A program made the position numbers and the translations under genes. Positions 37,605 through 48,090 of a DNA stretch of 64,000 nucleotides are shown piece after piece (position 1 is the stretch's first letter; each line of letters begins with the position of its first letter). Source of the DNA: Tenrec ecaudatus (lineage: Eukaryota > Chordata > Mammalia > Afrosoricida > Tenrecidae); contig NC_134546.1 in assembly GCF_050624435.1 (NCBI RefSeq), forward strand, positions 9,881,001 through 9,945,000, written 5' to 3'. The notes beneath the pieces are model-generated. The model did not search any database, was not told where the DNA came from, and saw nothing but the letters and a program-made list of their open reading frames with translations.

Positions 37605-38108
37605 TGTGCCAACCTGGCCAATAAACACATGTGAGATTAATTGAAGGGTGGAGAGAGAAATGGCTCGGTGAGTCTCGCCTTTCTAGTTCTCTGGTCTCTT
37701 GCTGTCTGATGACCAGACCAGGGTGCAGTTGTCTTAGCTAGTTCCCTGCTTCAGCCGACAAGGCTCACTTCCTGCAAGACATCCCTGAGGAGAAGCCACA
37801 TGTACCTACCCCAATGTAGGCCTGGGTACTGGAACAGCCACATGGAGACCCCTGCCAGCGCTGAGATGCTTACACACTCACTGATTCAGTTTTCCTCCTG
37901 CATTTGGTGTCATTGCGTGTGTTTTGTCAGTTTGAGGAGGACTTTGTAGATCAGTGTCGGACATAGGGGCTAATGTTGGACTTATGGCATTGGACTGGTC
38001 TGGGTTGGGATGCTTTCTTAATGTGCACTTACCCTTTATATAAAACTCTCTCTTCTATACATATGAGTTTCTGTGGATTTGTTTCTCTAGTCTACCCAGA
38101 CTAACACA
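37605..38108 (+). repeat. LTR, same family as 21432
   Basis: Shares GAGGAGAAGCCACATG, TTTGAGGAGGACTTTGTAGA and TCTGGGTTGGGATGCTTTC with the LTR at 21432, and ends CTAACACA. The 5' end (TGTGCCAACCTGG) differs, so this is another subfamily. The flanks give only a weak 4-bp candidate duplication (GGTG). Confidence 0.65.
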
Positions 38109-38142
38109 GGTGGTCACACAGAGCTCACAGCACAATTACGAA

Positions 38143-38262
38143 GTTTTTTTTTTTAATTTTAACAATTTATTGGGGCTCATACAATTCTTATCACAGTTCA
38201 TACATATACATACATCAATTGTATAAAGCACATCTGTACGGTCTTTGCCCTAATCATTTTTT
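38143..38262 (-). repeat. Abundant retroposon, short copy, antisense
   Basis: The 3'-terminal 115 bases (TTTATTGGGGCTCATACAAT, then AAGCACATCTGTACGG). Confidence 0.72.
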
Positions 38263-39280
38263 TTCTCCTCTTTTCTTCTTTTACATTTTATTAGGGAAGT
38301 TTTTTAGCGATGCTAATAGGTTACAAAAAGAGGAGGCTGTAGTTCTTTCGTCCATACCCTCGTCTCGGCCTGGTGCTTTGCCTCTCAGCCACATGGGCCC
38401 TTAGCCTCTGCCTTATTCTGTGGGCCTAGAAACACACCATTCTGGTCTCATTCATGGCTCCTCTGCTCTGTCTCATGGTCTTGGTGCTACAGCCTCTGGA
38501 CCTCTGCTGCCTTTGGTACTTCAGCCAGGGATCTTGTACCTGCTTTGCTGGGTGGTTCGTTTTTCTTGTTGACCATGGGATGCCTCTTCCTGCTTCTGAA
38601 ATGCCCACTCTTCATACCTGCAGAATGGCAAAGCTGACCAGTCCCAGAGTTAGAGTCCACGATACCTATTTACACGCTTCCATCAATTCACTGGGTGGGA
38701 ATTAGAAAGAATTCTTTCTAATGATAAAGGAATTATAAAAGAATTCTTTCTAATTACAAAAGAGCCATACTAAGCAATTTCACTTCACCACAGAACTGAT
38801 GGGATAGTTTTTTCTTTGACTATAGATACATATCTATACATGAAAATGTAGTGTTGTTCTTGAGATAAATCTTTAGATGCATAAAATGAAAACCACTAGT
38901 GGATTATGCATTTTATTGTTAAGACTTAAGCTTTGTTTTTCAATGATGTCAATGATGATCCCTGACAACAGAAGCATTAGCACAGTGATTTGGGGATTGT
39001 TTTTCCCTCCTGATAAAAGTAGCTCTATGCTAAACAAAAGACAGTGAGTGAAGGATTTCGATCTGAGACCAGATGGGAAAAAATGTGGCGAGAACTGAGT
39101 AACTGTGCAGCACATCACAGACCTTGGAAACATCAAGGTTAATCCACTCACTAGGACTCTACAGTTGCATGGATACCAATAACAATATGTTGAAATGAGA
39201 CTAATCTATATTGAAATGTACTGTAAGTAAATACATGCTGGGTTTCAAAGGACCTAATTTTAAAATTTTTTTAAGCTTTC
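38263..39280. other. Unassigned DNA with a small local repeat
   Basis: AGAATTCTTTCTAAT occurs at about 38707 and again at about 38740, a small imperfect duplication. No gene found. Confidence 0.4.
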
Positions 39281-39282
39281 TT

Positions 39283-39458
39283 TTTTTTCAATTATTTTAT
39301 TGGGAGCTCCTACAACTCTTATTTATCACAATCCATACATACATCAATTCCATAAAGCACATTTGTACATTCGTTACCCTAATCATTCTCAAAACATTTG
39401 CTGTCCACGTAAGCCCTGCCATTGGCTCCTCATTTCCCCCCCACCCCCCGTTCCCTCC
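39283..39458 (-). repeat. Abundant retroposon, part 1, interrupted by a provirus
   Basis: The antisense copy runs from the T-rich end to the CCCTCC at 39453-39458, where the provirus begins. It resumes at 42713. Confidence 0.82.
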
Positions 39459-39862
39459 TGTCTGGAGCCATGAGGCCCGGTCATTACTTGGAATTTATTA
39501 GCCTGAACTCTGGGTATTGTTCCACCCCAACCAACGTGACAGAGCACTACAGCTGTGTTTGACACATTTAGCTTGCCAGACATAGATAAGGAAGTCTCTA
39601 TCTGTCTATACGATTCTGTTCTGTGGTCAGCATTCCTGGGAAGTACCCAGCCTGTAAAGCTTAAGGAAACATGGTGTGATGTTCTTTAGATAAGCACCTG
39701 CATCCTGCTCCCTCCTTTCTTCCCCATATAAGCTGTAGCTTTTTACTCAATAAATGAGACTTGATCAGGATACTGTCTTGTCTCCATTTCTCGTGTCTAT
39801 TGTCCCCCCAATTCCCACTCCCTCCTCCAGGGTCAACATTGACGTTCCCGCAGGTCGGGACA
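39459..39862 (+). repeat. 5' LTR of a betaretrovirus-like provirus
   Basis: 404 bp, beginning TGTCTGGAGCC and ending GTCGGGACA. It has a TATA-like TATAAG at 39727 and AATAAA at 39749, marking the promoter and R region. The CCCTCC flank at 39453-39458 recurs after the 3' LTR. Confidence 0.88.
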
Positions 39863-39864
39863 TC

Positions 39865-39882
39865 TGGCGCTCAACGAGGGAT
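39865..39882 (+). other. Primer-binding site, tRNA-Lys type
   Basis: TGGCGCTCAACGAGGGAT starts two bases after the LTR. The form TGGCGC-CAACG fits priming by a lysine tRNA, as in betaretroviruses; one or two positions depart from the ideal complement. Confidence 0.75.
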
Positions 39883-39995
39883 ACCGTGAGGAAGAAGGTG
39901 CAAAAGGAGGCCGGCGAGTAAAAGTGAAAGAAAAATCCTTTGGCTACAGCGGGAGCCTGCCGCGCCGAGACTGAAAGTGAGTAAAAGCACCTGAA

Positions 39996-40080
39996 TATGG
40001 GACAAGAATTAAGCCAGCATCAGATTTATGTGAAACAATTGAAAGAGGCTTTAAAGACACGAGAAGTAAAGGTTAAAAGT
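39996..40080 (+). pseudogene. First, truncated gag start of the provirus
   Basis: An ATG at 39996 opens [19 protein letters not shown] and continues for about 28 codons to a stop near 40088. The MGQ start and the amphipathic pattern look like a betaretroviral matrix N-terminus with a myristoylation glycine. A second, longer gag start follows at 40189. Confidence 0.6.
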
Positions 40081-40188
40081 TGTGATTGAAAACCGAGGAT
40101 CCTGTGACGGACACCAATGAGTAGCAAGGCCATGAATCTTTACAGAGAAAATTAAGGGTAAGTGGTGAAAAGTTGGGAGTAATAGATT

Positions 40189-40851
40189 ATGGGACAGATT
40201 TCTAGTAAATGTATGTATGCAAATATGCTTCAAAATATATTAAAAGTTAGAGGAACAAAAGTAAGGTACCAAAGATTAGAGAAGTTTTTAGATTTTGTGG
40301 TTAAGATATTTCCTTGGTTTCCTGAGGACAGAACTGTAAATATTGTAACTTGGCAAAAAATAGGGCAACGGTTGAAAGATTACTATACTGCTAATGGACC
40401 TAATAAGGTTCCCATAGACACGTTTAGTCTGTGGAATTTAGTTAGGGATAGCCTGGATCCTAAGCACGAGGGACTCTGGGGTGAGAATAATTCGTTTGCA
40501 TGCTCAAACAAAATTGAAAGAAAAGTTCCTTCTGCACCTCCCCCTCCACAGCTGAAGCTGCTGAAACGTAACCTTGAAGGCTTTGAAAGCGAGCAGAAGG
40601 AATCCCTTGGTCCTGGCGATGGGGAGCAGTTAGAGGATGAGTCAGTACATTATTATGATGAGGACTTAGGAATTTTTGCCACTGCAAGAAGCATCAGCCT
40701 GAGAGTTGAGACTCAGGAGTCCTGCTGGGATGAAACAAAGGCATTAGCCTGGGAGCAAGAGTATGAATCATTAGCAACAGAACAGGGAGTAGATTTAGGA
40801 ATTTCAGGGTGCTACCCAGTTAGGACCCAAAATGCTCAAAGACAGGGGTGA
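40189..40851 (+). pseudogene. gag: gag fragment (matrix and linker) of the provirus
   Basis: Open frame of 220 codons starting MGQISSKCMYAN. The first 100 or so residues fit a betaretroviral matrix domain, with the glycine-2 myristoylation signal and FLDFVVKIFPWFPEDRTVN around residues 35-52. A PSAPPPP stretch at 40528-40548 combines PSAP and PPPP late-domain-like motifs used for ESCRT-dependent budding. An acidic linker follows. A stop at 40849-40851 ends the frame just before capsid-like sequence, so Gag is truncated. This is an ancient broken copy in the host genome. Confidence 0.85.
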
Positions 40852-41060
40852 ATGTTCGCCCTATTCCATTCAAAACTCTAAAGGATTCAAAATCTGCTTG
40901 TTCTCAATATGGTCCTGGTGGCTCATTTTACTATGGAGTTAGTAGAAGTAGCGATAGGAGAGAATGTGTTTTGGGCAGGAGACTAGAAACAGCTGGGTCA
41001 AGCATGTATGTAAGGAGGAGATTACTTGTGGAAATCAGAGTTTCCTGAGAGTTTTCAAAA
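40852..41060 (+). pseudogene. Capsid N-terminal remnant of gag
   Basis: The same frame continues past the stop with NVRPIPFKTLKDSKSAC, resembling the start of betaretroviral capsid, then loses the frame near 40935. Confidence 0.6.
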
Positions 41061-41390
41061 TACAGCAGATATAAGCTGTTTTTGTGAACAAAGTGTGTGT
41101 GTGTGTGTGTGCGTGCGCGCGCATGTGTGTGTATTACATACTTTCACTTGTATGTACGGAGAGGTTTTTTTAATGTTTAGTTTAAGGATAAACTCACTTT
41201 TGCTTGTGTTTATTACTGCTTGAAGTTAAGTCTTTTTTGAGTATTTAAAATATAATTATACCAACAAAACTACTCTCTCAAGGAAAATATTGACATCATT
41301 TCTAGACTATATAACCTTTAAGTATGTGCTAATTTTTTATCCCTTTGTCTAATTCAAATCAGGAATTGTATTAAAAAATTAAACAATTGG
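41061..41390. other. Unassigned stretch inside the provirus
   Basis: AT-rich sequence without recognisable viral coding, including the GT repeat at 41094. It separates the N- and C-terminal capsid remnants. Confidence 0.4.
41094..41132 (+). repeat. (GT)n microsatellite, impure
   Basis: GT run interrupted by a GC-rich middle (GCGTGCGCGCGC). Confidence 0.9.
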
Positions 41391-41394
41391 CTTC

Positions 41395-41540
41395 TAAAAA
41401 TGCAAATACTGCCTGCCAGGCAGTGCTGAGACCTTTTAGAAAAAAGGGCAACTTGTTTGATTATATCAGACTATGCTCAGACACTGAACCTTCCTTTACT
41501 CAGGGGCTTGCTATAGCAGCTGCTTTGCAAGGAAAAACAG
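41395..41540 (+). pseudogene. Capsid C-terminal remnant of gag
   Basis: Reads [20 protein letters not shown] and then [14 protein letters not shown], the pattern of the capsid C-terminal domain with its major homology region neighbourhood. Nucleocapsid, protease and the start of pol that should follow are absent. Confidence 0.6.
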
Positions 41541-41559
41541 TGAAGGAGGATTAATGATA

Positions 41560-42600
41560 CTATGGAATTTATGGAAGCCCTGCAGCCTGGGTTCGCTTCC
41601 TCCTCTGCTATTCTAGCCAGTACATAAAAGAACATTATAGATTTAAAAGATTGTTTTTACACCATTCCCTTGGACCCCAAAGATTATAAAAGATTTGCTT
41701 TTAGTGTTCCTAGTGTTAATTTTTTTAAAACCTATGGAACGTTATCAGTGGAAGGTTTTACCTCAGAGAATGTCTAATAGCGTCACCTTATGTCAGAAGT
41801 TTGTAGCTACAGCTATAAAGTCAGTAAGAACCTCTGAACCATCGGTGTATATCATACTCTACATGGATGATATTTTGATGGCTCATAGGGACCAAAATAT
41901 AGTTCTCTTTATTTTTGACTTATGATGAGAAGCATTAAAAAGGCATGGTTTACATATTTTACAAAAAGGTTTTGTTAAATCCCAGAAGACAGAAATAAGA
42001 AAAGATCACTTACAAACTTAAATGATTTTCAAAAATTATTAGGAGATATTAATTGACTTAGACCATATTTAAAAATAAGTACTGGAGAGCTTAAGCCTTT
42101 ATTTGATATTTTAAAAGGAGATCCTGATCCAAATTCTACTCGGGAAATTTCCCCTTTAACAGAACAAACTTTAAATTTAGTAAATTTATGTATTCAAGAA
42201 CAACAAATTATGTACATTAATTATGGTAAACCTTGGTATTTTTACATCTTGCCCACTCCTCACATACCTACTGGTGTGTTATGGCAGGAAGGACCATTAT
42301 TGTGGGTATATTTACCTTCTTCAAGAAAAAGAGCTCTAAAACCTTATTTTGAAGACATAGCTGAATTAGTGGTGAAAGGTCGATCTGAGTCCATTATATA
42401 TTTTGGAAAAGACCCTAATTCTATAGTCATACCCTATGACAGACCCCAAATTTCTTGGTTATGGGAAAGTTGTGATTCATGGGAATTAGCATTTGCTGGA
42501 TTTTGTGGATTGGTGAACAATATTTATCCTCCAGAAAAATTGTTACAATTTGCTAAAAAACACTTTTATTTATTTTCCCCAGCTGTAGCTTTTTACTCAA
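41560..42600 (+). pseudogene. pol: pol (reverse transcriptase) remnant of the provirus
   Basis: Reverse-transcriptase blocks occur in order but in broken frames: [20 protein letters not shown] near 41640 (contains the first catalytic aspartate), [15 protein letters not shown] near 41733, and [13 protein letters not shown] near 41849, the YMDD active site with both aspartates. NDFQKLLGDIN near 42022 is followed by a stop where tryptophan is expected. A connection-domain stretch (42210-42570) has YIYFGKDPNS-like context and CDSWELAFAGF. Integrase and env are missing. It is non-functional. Confidence 0.85.
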
Positions 42601-42712
42601 TAAATGAGATTTGATCAGGATATTGTCTTGTCTCCATTTCTCATGTCTCTTGTCCTCCCAATTCCCACTCCCTCCTCCAGAGTCCGCGCTGAAGTTCCCA
42701 TGGGTTGGGACA
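42577..42712 (+). repeat. Partial 3' LTR of the provirus
   Basis: Only the R-U5 part remains, from TTCCCCAGCTGTAGC to GTTGGGACA, with AATAAA at 42599. By hand count it differs from the 5' LTR at about 15 of 132 positions. CCCTCC at 42713-42718 repeats the 5' flank, giving a 6-bp duplication. Confidence 0.85.
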
Positions 42713-42777
42713 CCCTCCTCCCTCACAAACCCTCAATAATTTATAAATTATTATTTTGTCATATCTTACACTGCAAA
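42713..42777 (-). repeat. Abundant retroposon, part 2
   Basis: The interrupted copy resumes with CCTCCCTCACAAACCCTC and AATTTATAAATTATTATTTT. Confidence 0.8.
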
Positions 42778-43310
42778 GGATCTGATTTTTAAAAGTAAGG
42801 TACCTCATTAATAACCCATATTGGCTACTTGTTAAAACTGTAGTATTATGAATATATTGGATAAAATAAAATGTATTATGAAAAACAACTTTGCTGAATA
42901 ATCAATTTTACTACTCAGTTTTATACTTCTTCAAATATGGTTGTTAAATGTTAAGGAGTAACAAGTCGGAGAAACACATCCTGATATGGTAGAACCCAGA
43001 GGGAAGTCTGCTGGTGAAATAAGGCCATTGGGGAAAGATAATATTGCATGAGACCACTCTTGTAAAAAGTCAAGAAAAGGTTTTCACAGAAAACAAAACA
43101 AAAACTGTTTGATGGTTCCCAGAGGGCGGAGTGGAAGGGAGGGGAAATCACTAACTAGAAGGCAGACACATATTTACCTGGGGAAGGAGAAAACAGTGGG
43201 CAATACAGGGGGGACTCAGGTTAGAAATGATCAAGGCAAACAAAGACACTGGGAGGAGTGCAAGCAACGAAGGTGATAGGAGCTGTTTCACTGAGAATCG
43301 TCTTCTTTTG
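42778..43310. other. Unassigned DNA
   Basis: Nothing recognised. Confidence 0.35.
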
Positions 43311-43445
43311 CACTGATGGGCTGCTTTACCAAGCATGATGCCCTTCAGGGATTGGTTCTTCCTTATGACCTATCCCAAGTATGTGTGATAAAATCTCACC
43401 CTTGTACCTTCTAAGAAGTATTCTGGTTGTACTTATTATATGCAA
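43311..43445 (-). mobile_element. RTE-like LINE 3' fragment, antisense
   Basis: CCAAGCATGATGCCCTTCAG and the following GACCTATCCCAAGTATGTG match the RTE 3' region. Confidence 0.6.
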
Positions 43446-43719
43446 TAACAGTAATAACAATAATCAATGAGTGGATACATAGATAGTTATATAGCTTAAC
43501 AGATGTGGGAAGGAGAATGAGATTATGTATGTATACTCATGAATATATATAGATATAGCTATAAAAGTTTCATAAGGGATACTTCTACATATGTACTTTA
43601 AAAACATCCTTGAATATATTAAGAGCAAATGGAGGGCAAAGTTATGAAAAGTTCTTAATCATAACCAAAAATCTTGAGGGAATGAGTTACTGGGGTCTGG
43701 GGCTCTGGACCATGATCTT

Positions 43720-45884
43720 TTTTAAAATAAAACATTTTATTAGGAACTCATACAACTCTGATCACAATCCATACATACATCAATTGTGTAAAACACATCT
43801 GTACATTCTTTGCCCTCATCAATTTCAAAGCATTTGCTCTCCATGTAAGCCCTTTGCATCAGGTCCTCTTTTTTTCCCCCTCCCTCCCCGCTCCCCCCTC
43901 CCTCATGAGCCCTTGATAATTTATAAATTATTATTTTGTCATATCTTGCCCTGTCCCAGGTCACCCTTCACCCCCTTTTCTGTTGTCTGTCCCCAGGGAG
44001 GAGGTCACATGTAGATCCTTGTAATCGGTTCCTTCTTTCCAACCCACTCACCATCTACCCTCCCAGTATTGCCCCTCACACCCCTGGTCTGGAGATATCA
44101 TCCGCCCTGGATTCCCTGTGCCTCCAGCTCCTATCTGCACCAGTGTACATCCTTTGCTCTATCCAGGATTTCAAGGTAGAATTTGGATCATGGTAGTTGG
44201 TAGGGAGGAAGCATTTAGGAACTGGAGGAAAGCTGTATTCTTCATCGGTGCTACATCGCACCCTGACTGACTTATCTCCTCACCTAGACCCCTCTGTGAG
44301 GGGATCTCCAGCGGCCAACAAATAGGCTTTAGGTCTCCCCCTTCATTCACTATGGTAAGATTTTTTTTTCTGATGATGACTTATATCTGATCCCTTTGAC
44401 ACCTCGTGATCACACAGGCTGGTGTGCTTTTTCCATGTGGGCTTTGTTGCTTCTGAGCTAGATGGCTACTTGTTCACCTTCAAGCCTTTAAGACCCCAGA
44501 CACTAGCTCTTTTGATAGCCGGGCACCATCAGCTTTCTTCGCCACATTTGCTTATGCACCCGTTTGTCCTCGGTGATCGTATCATGGAGGTGTGCAGCCA
44601 ATGATATGATTTTTTGTTCTTTGATGCCTGATAACTGATCCCTTTGGAACCACGTGATCACACAGGCTGGGGTGTTCTTCCATGTTTGCTTTGTTGCTTC
44701 TGAGCTAGTTGGCCACTTGTTTATCTTCAAGCCTTTAAGACCCCAGACGCTATCTCTTTTGATAGCCAGGCACTATCAGCCTTCTTCACCACATTTGCTT
44801 ACTCACCCGCTTTGGCTTCAGCTGTTGTGTCGGGAGAGTGAGCATCACAGAATGCCAATTTAATAGAAGAAAGTATTCATGCATTGAGGGAGTGCTTGAG
44901 TAGAGGCCCTAGGTCCTTCCGCCATCTTAATACTAAACCTATAAATATAGGTACATAGATCTCTTTCCCCATCCTCATATATATTTGCATATGTACATGT
45001 CTTTGTCTAGACCTTTATAAATGCTCTTTGCCTCCTAGCTCTTTCCTCTATTTCCCTTGAATTTCCTCCTGCCCCACTATCATGCTCCGACCCCACTTGG
45101 GTTACAGCTATACCTCTTCATTACCTTACCCTTAATCATTCCCTACCAGGCCTGCCACTCCCACCTCATCACCAATTTGGATCCCTTGTTATTCCCTTGT
45201 CCCTGGGCTTGTTAACACCACTACCTTATCCCCCTATCCCATGTCCCCCGGAACTGTCGGTCCCATTGTTTTTACTCCAGAAAGTTCATCCAGCCTATCT
45301 TATTTAGACAGACCTGTGGAGATAATGACATGCACAAAAACAAGACAGAGGAAAACAAAACAACAGTATATAACAAAACAACAACAAACCACTGACAAAG
45401 AACAAAACACAACACATCAAGAAAAAAATGCTTGTAGTTATTTCAAGGATTGTTTGTTGGCCTTTAGGAGTGTTTTCCAGTCCAGTCTGTTGGGGCACCA
45501 CGCCCTGGCCCCAAAGTCCACTTTCAGCATTCCGTGGGGACCTTGCCGCTCCATTCCCTTGCTGTTCCGCTGCACTCCCCCAGTGCTTTGCCTCGGTGTG
45601 GTGAGGTCAGGTCGGGCGCAATTCCCACACTGTGTCTCCGGCCCCTGCAGGGCCATAGGTCAGTGAGGGATGTCATGTCTCATAGTGGGGCTGGCCATGT
45701 GGTCCTCTCTGTGGACTGGCTGCTCTAATTGGGGTCATGATCCTCAGGGCCTGGTGGGCCAGAATGTGCTCCACTCTCTCCTCCTCCCCCTTCCCGTGTG
45801 CTCCGATCAGATATGTCCCTCTCTTGGAGCTGCAGATTCAATGTTGTCCTTTGAAACAAATTCTTCTGGGGGTGGGGGCAGGCG
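43720..45884 (-). repeat. Abundant retroposon, longest copy (2.16 kb), antisense
   Basis: Bounded by CTGGACCATGATCTT at 43705-43719 and 45885-45899, an exact 15-bp target duplication. Read on the minus strand it starts with a GC-rich segment (45440-45884), then an A/T-rich linker with (AAACA)-like runs, two tandem 248-bp blocks (about 44360-44855), and the 3' region found in all other copies, ending in an A-tail. There is no long ORF: no reverse transcriptase, endonuclease or ORF1-like protein. It is either a 5'-truncated or deleted L1 derivative or a non-autonomous L1-mobilised element. Confidence 0.85.
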
Positions 45885-45899
45885 CTGGACCATGATCTT

Positions 45900-46480
45900 G
45901 AGGGAATATCAAGGTAACTGATATAACATAGTCCACAAAGACAAGGTTCTACATCCTACTTTGGTGAAAAGCAACAAGGGTCTTCAAAGCTTGTGAATGG
46001 TCATATAAGGTAAACTATTGGTCTCTCCCCATTAGAGCAAGGAAGACTGAAGAAAGTCAAAGATATGTGGTAACAATTAGTCCCATGAGCCGCATGGATC
46101 TCAGCTTCCATTACCCTGAGAGCAGACAAACTAGATGCTGCCTTGCTACCACTACCAATTGCTTTGAAAAGGATCATGTGAGAAATTCCTGGGCAGAGTG
46201 GGAGAAACATGTGGAACAAAACTCAAAATCATAAAAAAGACCAGGCTTACTGGTCAGAGAAACTGGATCAAGCCCTGAGAATATGGCCTTATTCACCCTG
46301 CAGGTCTGCAAATAAACTCATCCCGTGTTTCAGTTTTCAGTCAAACAATAGGCAGATCTATAGAGGGAAAAATGACACTAGGGAGATGTGAACTTCTGAG
46401 AGCTACTGCCCATTTGAAAACAAAAGGAGAGCATTTGCCCAAGGGCAAGTTAAAGGCAGTAGAGTGAGGAAAGAAAGGAA
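45900..46480. other. Possibly an ancient mammalian repeat
   Basis: No gene seen. The texture (GTCTTCAAAGCTTGTGAATG, GACCAGGCTTACTGGTCAGA) suggests an old dispersed mammalian repeat, but I cannot name it. Confidence 0.35.
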
Positions 46481-46539
46481 TGCAAATAGGAAATGGGAGA
46501 AGTGAGACAGAGATGTTGTATTGTAGGAATTGCCATCAG

Positions 46540-46850
46540 TGACATGAAACAAAATATGTATGAGTGGCTGAGTGAGAAAATTATTTGCTCTGTAAACTTT
46601 CACCCAATTCACCACAAAAAGTTTGAAATCATCCAGCTGTTAGAGGACTTAAAATTGTGCGTGCGACCGAAAAAAACCTGTATACCCATCTCCCAGATCA
46701 AGAAAGAAAATCTTTCCCATACCCCAAATGTCCCACCCTTCCTAAAGATCCTAACTGTCCTGACTGCTAACACGGTAGTTGCCTTGGATGTGCTTTGGGA
46801 TAGTATCTAAATGGAATCATGCAGATGATAAAAATTCAGATATGGCTCAT
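46540..46850 (+). repeat. Old L1-like fragment
   Basis: TGTATACCCATCTCCCAGATC and nearby sequence resemble old L1M 3' regions. Low confidence. Confidence 0.4.
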
Positions 46851-47639
46851 CCTTGTGGCTTGCATTGTAAGGGCACTTCAAAATCTCATGGGAAAATAGA
46901 GTTCAGAGATAAGGGAGCATTTTCCAGCGCTTTTGAACCACACTTGTACGTTTCTCCCAGCACTGCTCCTGCGCTAGCGCCCCGCCTCCTCAGGTGTTTC
47001 CCCCAGGGCACTCCTCCTTCGCCTAGACATCGGCCTTCACTTAGAGCAGTAGTGGTTCTAATAGGCAGAGAGTTTTAGGGTATCACCCTTAAATTGGTAG
47101 CGGTATGATCTTAGCGATACTAGTTTCTTTCTATAATCACCTGCCTTCCTCAAAAGAGAAAGCCTAGCCCGTGGAAACTGGTGCCAATACCCTTTGGCCA
47201 GTCCCTGGTCAAGAGCATATAATGACCTCAAAGTCTCAAAACTTGGCAGTTAGTTGGTACATTTCTCCAGGACTCATAGGTCAGCGACCATGTGTGTACT
47301 TTCCTGGTTGGAAGTAGATAATGGTTACCCAAGCAGTAGATCATGGTTTCCCAAGATCCACGCTGGGCAAAAGATTAGGATTCTGTTCTCTCGCCCTTCC
47401 ACTGAAACTCTAGAAAATAAGAGTGAAATGTGGCCTGAAATAAAGAAGAGCGCAGTGAGTGCAAAGCAATACTTAATCTAAAAACACCATATCTTTATGT
47501 GTAAATGCAACTTAAACAATCTGATTCAACTTGGTTTAACTTTTAATTAAAAAATATGTATTTCCTCTTGTTCTATGCATTTAAAAAGCTCAAACACTTG
47601 GCACTGTGTTATAGCATGCCAGCTCTGCCAGGTTTGAGA
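46851..47639. other. Unassigned DNA
   Basis: Nothing recognised. Confidence 0.35.
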
Positions 47640-47659
47640 CGCTGCTGCTCCTTTTCTGA

Positions 47660-47850
47660 GCGTTGGAAATGGCCACCCTGTGCACAGGCGCTTGGTGGAG
47701 CCTCCATTCCGTGCGAGTCCAAGCAAGCTCCGAACTTCTGCAAACCTCATGTTTCTCCACTGTAAAAAGGGGGTGATAATGGTACCTACCCAGTAAGGTC
47801 GGCTGTGAGGATTAAATGAGGTATAGTTAGTAAAGACCATGGTGAAAATA
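47660..47850 (+). repeat. MIR-like SINE
   Basis: CTCCACTGTAAAAAGGGGG, TAATGGTACCTACCCAGTA and GAGGATTAAATGAGGTA are the typical MIR core and 3' half. Confidence 0.75.
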
Positions 47851-47914
47851 AATTAGGCATTATTGCCACGAGTCATAAATGGGTACTAAAGTTACTACAC
47901 GCTAAACCCAAACA

Positions 47915-48090
47915 TACAAATTCTGCCATCAAGTTGTTTCCAACTCATCGCTGCCCTATCGTGTGCAGGAAGAACTGCCCCCTATGAGTTCCTGAGACCG
48001 CAACTATGAACCCTGTCGCTCTTCTGAAGAGCGGCTGGTAGTTTCCAACTGCAGATCGCAGCCCAATGCGTAACTCCATCTCCACCCGAG
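47915..48090 (-). repeat. AfroSINE-like SINE, antisense
   Basis: CTGCCATCAAGTTGTTTCC, then CGCTGCCCTATCGTGTGCAG and GCGGCTGGTAGTTTCCAAC. Confidence 0.68.

Noticed and set aside
42210-42614. 134-codon open frame as a co-opted viral protein
   Set aside because: It is only a piece of the reverse-transcriptase connection region running into the LTR, with no start context or conserved active site; no evidence of selection.
43610-45666. Multiple 60-140-codon frames inside the long retroposon
   Set aside because: They are proline-rich translations of the C/T-rich antisense strand, recur in all copies in various broken forms, and match no protein family.
47556-47765. Frame over the MIR region as a gene
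   Set aside because: It is composed of MIR-like sequence and flanking DNA without domain support.
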